From Smallanthus sonchifolius (Eukaryota > Streptophyta > Magnoliopsida > Asterales > Asteraceae), in NCBI GenBank assembly GCA_023525975.1, contig CM042034.1, positions 27,926,779-27,990,778 on the forward strand: a DNA stretch of 64,000 nucleotides. Reading direction: 5' to 3'. The notes beneath the pieces were generated by a model, which was not told the origin of the DNA, searched no databases, and saw only the letters and a list, made by a program, of their open reading frames with translations. Shown here piece after piece: positions 58,169-64,000 of the stretch (within the stretch, counting starts at the first letter, position 1; every line of letters begins with the position of its first letter). Both the position numbers and the translations under genes were made by a program.

Positions 58169-59378
58169 ATGTCTACTGAAAATAATAATACTAATAACTC
58201 CTTCGTTCTCAAGTCTATCCTTGAGAATGAAAAGCTGGATAACACCAACTTTCTCTCGTGGCAGTGCAATATGAGAATAGTTCTCAAGATGGCCAAGAAG
58301 CTCTATGTTCTCGATGCACCAGTCCCTGAGGCACCCGATGGTAACACGGCTGCCACTCGTAAGGCCTGGCAAAAACAAAGAGATGATGCCACTGAGGTGG
58401 CCTGCCTTATGCTAGCCTGCATGTCCCGTGAGCTCCAAAAGAGCATGGAGGACCTAAGTGCCTTTGACAGGATTGAGCAACTTAAGGGCATGTTTCTGAA
58501 ACAAGCCTGACAAGAACGCTATGAAACCATGTCTCAGCTCATTCGTTGCACGATGCAAGAGGGCACGTCTGTTAGTGCTCATGTACTTAAGATGAAAGGG
58601 TACATCGACCAAATGAACAAACTTGGATATCCCATGAAGGATGACATGGCTACTGATTTCATCTTAAACTCTCTCCCAAGCTCCTATGCTCAATTCGTAA
58701 TGAATTTCAACATGAATGGCTTGGAGAAGACAGTGGTCGAGCTACATGGTATGCTCAAAACGGCCGAGATGAATATCCAAGGAAAGAAAAATCAAGTTCT
58801 GATGGTCAGATCTGCTGGTGTTAAAAAACCTAACCCCAAGAAAAGAGGTTATAATAGCAAAGGCAAGAAGAATGTTAATGTTGTTGTCAAGCCTGCCACC
58901 AACAATAACAAGAAAGCTTCAAAAGCACCCCCTCCTGAGGAGCGCCAATGCTTTGAATGCAACAAAATGGGGCACTGAAAACGTAACTGTCCTGAATATC
59001 TAGTCAAGCTGAAGCTGCAGAGGGCCAGTGGTGAAGGCACCTCTTTAGGTATTCTCATTTATGTTATTGAAATTTTTACTGTTTCTAGCAACACATGGGT
59101 ATTTGATACTGGATGTGGATACCACATCATTAATGTCTTGCAGGAGCCTAAAAGTTCGAGGAAGCTGAAACAAGGCGACATGGAGCTCATCGTTGGTGAT
59201 GGGAAAAGAGTACCAGTTCTTGCAACCGGAACATATCATCTCTCATGTCCTTTTGGCCTTGTGGTTGTTTTGAACAATTGTTTGTTTGCACCTGGTTTAA
59301 CCAGAAACATTATTTCAGTTTCTTTATTGTTTGAACAAGGATTTAAGAACGTTTGTAATGGTATTGCTATTTCTACCT
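58169..59378 (+). pseudogene. Copia gag and protease, with stops
   Basis: The frame opens MSTENNNTNNSFVLKSILEN. It has the gag core (FLSWQCNMRIVL, then after a stop YETMSQLIRCTMQEGTSVSA and FILNSLPSSYAQFVMNFNM), a lysine-rich part, and a CCHC knuckle CFECNKMGH followed by a stop and KRNC. Then comes the aspartic protease with WVFDTGCGYHI and GLTRNIISVSLLFEQGF. TGA at 58508 replaces a likely arginine codon, and TGA at 58976 replaces a likely tryptophan codon in the knuckle. Both fit C-to-T type decay. The frame is then cut at 59376 by a 519-bp duplicated segment. Confidence 0.88.
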
Positions 59379-59894
59379 CATTTTGAATGACGTTGGATGT
59401 AACTCGCATCAAATCATCTTCATGGATCTTTGTCATAAGATGTTTTGCTATTGGTATACTCATTAGTATCCTCTGACCTGAGATACGTACTAGAACTGTT
59501 GTTTACCAAGAACCATTCTTTAATCACTGTCAAACGCTGTCGCGTAACTGCCAGTCATAAAGGCTTTGATTAGGAATAGTTCTGAAGTTCAGTGGGAGTT
59601 GTATGTAGTCAATAAGGGATTCTGTACTCTTGCATTATATGTAACAGATAAGCATCGTGGCGCCCTCGTTGATTCAAACTGGTGAAGTGTAAGGCCTTAC
59701 CCAAACTTACTGTGTGTTTGATTGGACCACTTTGATTCTTGATCGAGAACAATAATAATTGAACGTCATATGAGAATGAACTAAATCCATGTCTCATTGA
59801 TTCAATTGATGTTTTATACGGAAAGGATGAATGACAACTATTGCCATAAGTCTATTGTCTTGCTTTAGTTAGCTGTTACTAACACCGAGATATT
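59376..59894 (+). repeat. Duplicate of the element's own 3' untranslated segment, inside pol
   Basis: These 519 bp match 62886-63404 with no length difference and only one difference seen (C/T, GCCATAAG against GTCATAAG near 59843). The coding sequence before (ending GIAISTS) and after (VFYFEAKPQNGFYEIDV) would be contiguous without it. There is no target site duplication and no transposon end. Confidence 0.9.
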
Positions 59895-62658
59895 GTCTTT
59901 TATTTTGAGGCTAAACCTCAAAACGGTTTTATGAGATTGACGTTCAAACTGACAATAACATATATAATCTTTCTAAACGTATCAAATCTGGCATTAATGA
60001 TACTTTTCTATGGCATTGTCGACTTGGCCACACAAGCAAGACACATATTAAAAGACTCCAATCCGAGGGAATTCTTGAGCCTACCGGACAGGACTCATTT
60101 GATAATTGCGAGTCTTGTTTAACTGGCAAACTCACAAAGGACCCCTTCACCCATGTTGGTGAACGAGCCAAGGATCTGCTAGGCCTTATACACACTGATG
60201 TGTGTGGCCCTTTCAGAACCATGTCTAGAAATCATGAAAGATACTTCGTTTCATTTATTGACGATTATAGTCGATATGCTTATGTCTATCTTATGAAACA
60301 CAAGCATGAAACATTTAAAAAGTTCAAAGAATTTCAAAACGAAGTACAGAAACAACTCGATAAATCTATTAAGAAACTTCGATCAGATCGAGGTGGCGAG
60401 TATCTCAGCTTAGAATTTCTTAATCATCTGAAGGAGCACGGAATTATTTCTCTGCCCACTCCTCCTGGCACACCCCAACTTAATGGTGTGAGCGAGAGGA
60501 GAAATCAAACCCTACTTAATATGGTTCGATCGATGATGTGTAGAACTAACTTTCCTCACTCCTTCTGGAGTTATGCTCTTATGACCGCCGCCCGCCTTGT
60601 AAATCTGGCACCGACTAAGAAGGTGGACAACACCCCATATGAGATACGGCACGGGTCTAAACCCAATTTGTCTTACCTTAGAGTATGGGGATGTGATGCA
60701 TATGTCACCGGCGATTCTGATGACAAGCTCGATCCCAGAGGCGAAAAAGTTGTTTTCGTCGATTACTACAACAAAAGCGGATATTATTTCTATCATCTTG
60801 ATGCAAACATTGTTTCCATCAAAAGGAAAGGACGCTTTCTCGAGGAAGATCTTCTAAATAGAGGATCCGGAAATAATATTATGGATCTTGAAGAAATTCA
60901 AGAAACACAAACAACCGCTGAGGAAGTCGGAGCGTCTGATCAACAAGAAGTTGTTGCTGATGAATCAGACATAAACACAAGCGTTCGCAGAAGTAGCAGG
61001 TCTCGTAAAGAACCTAATAGATACCTATGGCATCTTGAAGCTTCTAAAGTCCTGTTAGTAGCTGAGTCAAATGACGAACCTACAAACTACAAATCTGCTA
61101 TCTCAGATCCTAAATCCGAGAAATGGCTTGAAGCCATGAACGCCGAGATGCAATCTATGCGTGATAATCAGATCTGGGACTTGATTGAACTACCCCCCGG
61201 TTCTCGGGCAATAGGGAGCAAATGGATTTTCAAAAGAAAAACCGACATGCATGGTAATGTACAAACCTATAAAGCACGGCTAGTTGCAAAGGGTTTCACT
61301 CAAACTCAAGGTATTGACTATGATGAAACTTTCTCACCCGTTGCTATGATCAAATCGATCAGGATACTGCTTGCCATAGCCGCGTACCATGATTACGAGA
61401 TATGGCAAATGGATGTCAAAATCGCTTTTCTTAATGGACATCTCTCTGAAGATGTCCATATGGTTCAGCCTGGCGGTTTTGTTGATCCAAAGTATCCTAG
61501 TAGGGTCTGCAAACTGAATAAGTCCATTTATGGACTTAAACAGGCATCTCGAAGCTGGAATCTTCATTTTGATCAGAAAATCAAAGAATTTGGTTTTGTC
61601 AAGAATGAAGATGAGCCTTGTGTTTACAGAAAGGCTAGTGGGAGCACTATATCATTTCTCATCTTGTATGTGGATGATATACTGATCATTGGAAACAACA
61701 TCCCTGTTCTTGACAAAGTCAAACAATGGTCAGGATCTTGTTTTGCAATGAAAGATCTTGGAGAAGCTGCTTACATTCTAGGAATCAAGATCTACAGAGA
61801 TAGATCTAAGCGGCTTCTAGGGCTAAGTCAAAGTACTTACATAGACAAAATGATGACACGCTTTAGGATGGAAAACTCCAAGAAAGGAGGTGTTCCGATG
61901 ACTAAAGGCACTGTGTTGAACAAATCACAATCTCCTTCCACGGACATTGAAATTAAGGAAATGGAAGCAATTCCATATGCCTCAGCGATTGGTTCTATCA
62001 TGTATGCTATGTTGTGCACTAGACCTGACGTCTCGTATGCTTTAAGCATGACCAGCCGTTTCTAGCAAAGTCCTGGCGTTGCCCATTGGACTGCAGTCAA
62101 GAACATCCGAGGTACTTAAGAAGGACCAAAGACATGTTTTTAATATTTGGAGGAGTGAAAGAGGAGCTCACTGTATGGTGTTACACTGATGCTAGCTTTC
62201 AAACTGACCGAGATGACTCTCGCTCACAGTCGGGTTTCGTATTCACTCTTAATGGAGGAGCTGTCTCATGGAAAAGCTCCAAGCAGAGTGTAGTGGCGGA
62301 GTCAACCACCGAATCTGAGTATATAGCCGCATCAGATGCTGCTAAGGAAGCTGCTTGGATGAAGAAATTCATTACTGACCTCGATGTGGTTCCGAGTATT
62401 CGCCAACCAATCGAGATACTTTGTTATAACACAGGTGCTATAGCTCAAGCCAAATAGCCCAGATCTCATCACAAAGCCAAGCACATTCAAAGGAAGTTCC
62501 ACTATATACGGGAAATTGTGGAACGTGGTGACATCATGATAAGCAAAGTAGACACAGATCAAAACCTAGCGGACCCGTTTACTAAGCCCATTACTCAGGA
62601 CAAACATGATCTTCACAGAGATGCTATTGGTCTTAGATTTGCTAGTGATATGTTTTGA
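59895..62658 (+). pseudogene. Copia integrase, RT and RNase H, with stops
   Basis: In order: the HHCC finger (WHCRLGHTSKTHIKRL ... NCESCLTGK, 60010-60130). Next is the integrase core, with FIDDYSRYAYVYLM, LRSDRGGEYLSLEFLNHLKE and GTPQLNGVSERRNQTLL giving the D,D,E triad. RT follows, with WDLIELPPGSRAIGSKWIFK, YKARLVAKGFTQTQGIDYDE, QMDVKIAFLNGHLSEDVHMV and catalytic YVDDILIIGNN. RNase H is last (YTDASFQTDRDDSRSQSGFV, ESEYIAASDAAKEAAWMKKF). The main open part is 60200-62065. TAG at 62063, a frameshift near 62100 and TAG at 62455 break the 3' part. A TGA at 62656-62658 after FASDMF is the natural end. Typical Ty1/copia order. Confidence 0.92.
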
Positions 62659-63510
62659 TTTAGTATTTTGAATATGTGAACAATTAAACAGTTGTACTTT
62701 TGAATTCTTTTGGTTTACTGATTTAAATGCAATTCTGAATTCTTATAACTGTGTTCGATTTTAATACGTTTAATCCATGAATCTTGTATTCTTAATTATC
62801 CGTAGTCGGTCAAACTCGTGGGAACGTCTTTGGATTAAGACTTTTCTGAACTTCGGCTCAAGGAGTTGACTCCGAACTTCACAGGCCTCATTTTGAATGA
62901 CGTTGGATGTAACTCGCATCAAATCATCTTCATGGATCTTTGTCATAAGATGTTTTGCTATTGGTATACTCATTAGTATCCTCTGACCTGAGATACGTAC
63001 TAGAACTGTTGTTTACCAAGAACCATTCTTTAATCACTGTCAAACGCTGTCGCGTAACTGCCAGTCATAAAGGCTTTGATTAGGAATAGTTCTGAAGTTC
63101 AGTGGGAGTTGTATGTAGTCAATAAGGGATTCTGTACTCTTGCATTATATGTAACAGATAAGCATCGTGGCGCCCTCGTTGATTCAAACTGGTGAAGTGT
63201 AAGGCCTTACCCAAACTTACTGTGTGTTTGATTGGACCACTTTGATTCTTGATCGAGAACAATAATAATTGAACGTCATATGAGAATGAACTAAATCCAT
63301 GTCTCATTGATTCAATTGATGTTTTATACGGAAAGGATGAATGACAACTATTGTCATAAGTCTATTGTCTTGCTTTAGTTAGCTGTTACTAACACCGAGA
63401 TATTTGGTTAATGACTTTAAAGCATCATATCTTGTTAGGGACAGTCATGTGCAGCTAGAGCGCCACTGACTGTTTGCGTTGATTTATCGTGGATCGTCCA
63501 AGTGGAAGAT
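62659..63510 (+). other. Copia 3' untranslated region and polypurine tract
   Basis: No gene. It contains the source copy (62886-63404) of the segment duplicated inside pol, and ends in the purine-rich CAAGTGGAAGAT next to the 3' LTR. Confidence 0.75.
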
Positions 63511-64000
63511 TGTTGGATTTTATGGACCGACCCGATGGACAACGCGGCTGACCGAGCTATGACCCGTAAGAGTTACACATAGGGCAACGAACATTAAATC
63601 CACTTAACCTGCTTAACTGGTAATTACGAACTATTAGCGAGACGATATATTTTATATATATTTGTTAGACGGGAATTATTATTTATACTAGTTTATAAAT
63701 ATTAATTATATATATTGTTTTAATCTTTAATTAAAACAATTAAATGGGTACAGACCTTTTATCTCGTAATGAACTTTGGGCCCGGAAACAATTAACAGGG
63801 TTTATAAATATTATATATATATATAATAATCCTGTTTTGTTTGAATCTACCGTTGGAGAAACAAGCCGCAAGAAGCATTTTTTTTTGTTGACTCTTTGGC
63901 TCTTCTCCTCAAGGAGCTAGCGACAGCCAAGAAGAAAAAGGCTTCTGCCTCTGTGACTTCCGGCCAACAGCCCTGCCACCGTCCGCCGCCTTGTCCGGCG
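63511..64000 (+). repeat. 3' LTR of the copia element (partial)
   Basis: It begins TGTTGGATTTTATGGACCGA like the 5' LTR and follows it to the window edge. It has a much shorter (AT)n run (63814-63823) and no MITE. Its end and the target site duplication lie outside the window. Confidence 0.9.

Larger units (their letters stand above)
55503..64000 (+). mobile_element. Ty1/copia retrotransposon, nearly full length, 3' LTR cut by window end
   Basis: The 5' LTR is 55503-56752 (TGTTGGATTTTATGGACC ... GATCCCAACA). The primer site TGGTATCAGAGCC starts at 56754. A leader runs to 58168, then gag and pol to 62658, a 3' untranslated part, the purine tract AAGTGGAAGAT, and a 3' LTR from 63511. The element entered an exon of the sulfotransferase-like gene. 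The LTRs differ by scattered substitutions and a 398-bp MITE found only in the 5' one. Gag and pol carry several stops, so the copy is inactive. Confidence 0.92.

Overview
The window is plant nuclear DNA: AT-rich, with long introns and dense transposable elements. Gene families are typical of land plants (HVA22-like, MFS of the MEE15 type, DNL zinc finger, phospholipase D delta). Dispersed degenerate motifs such as GGGTCAACCCG and the GTTCGTTTACAGGCC MITE suggest a eudicot, perhaps Asteraceae, but that is inference. Genes were assembled by hand from splice sites, because open reading frames alone show only fragments.

Layout. 1-5.6 kb: short non-autonomous Helitrons, a tandem duplication and a CCGG-rich MITE. 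5.8-9.5 kb (minus): an HVA22-like gene with five coding exons (179 aa) and a probable 5' UTR exon and TATA box. 9.6-10.7 kb: a long-TIR, Pack-MULE-like element. 11.1-12.1 kb: more Helitron ends. 12.2-21.8 kb (plus): a complete 14-exon MFS transporter gene (440 aa) whose introns hold a SINE, a Helitron, three MITEs and a 601-bp foldback element. 21.86-26.4 kb: a short LTR retroelement 47 bp after the transporter stop codon, itself split by a 2.9-kb hAT transposon with a decayed transposase. 26.4-36.3 kb: Helitron-like ends, a LINE inside a LINE, and a truncated Ty3/gypsy element (gag, PBS, LTR) between two 0.5-kb direct repeats.

36.4-40.0 kb (plus): a complete four-exon DNL/Zim17 zinc-finger gene (210 aa, probable organelle HSP70 escort protein). 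41.0-49.1 kb (minus): the 3' half of a phospholipase D delta-like gene, frameshifted and missing part of its second catalytic motif. One intron holds a gypsy gag fragment and another a roughly 4-kb Helitron carrying exon pieces of EB1 and IST1-like genes. 49.2-52.8 kb: a rearranged Ty1/copia element with inverted LTRs. 53.5-55.5 kb (minus): a sulfotransferase-like gene, broken at both ends and frameshifted. 55.5-64 kb (plus): a large Ty1/copia element whose 3' LTR runs off the window.

Three genes look intact (HVA22-like, MFS, DNL zinc finger) and two look dead (PLD, sulfotransferase). The most unusual structures are the Helitron with two captured gene fragments, the foldback MULE against a splice acceptor, the copia element carrying a 519-bp copy of its own 3' untranslated region inside its coding region, and the two truncated genes meeting at a rearranged copia. 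I saw no new defence or metabolic system.
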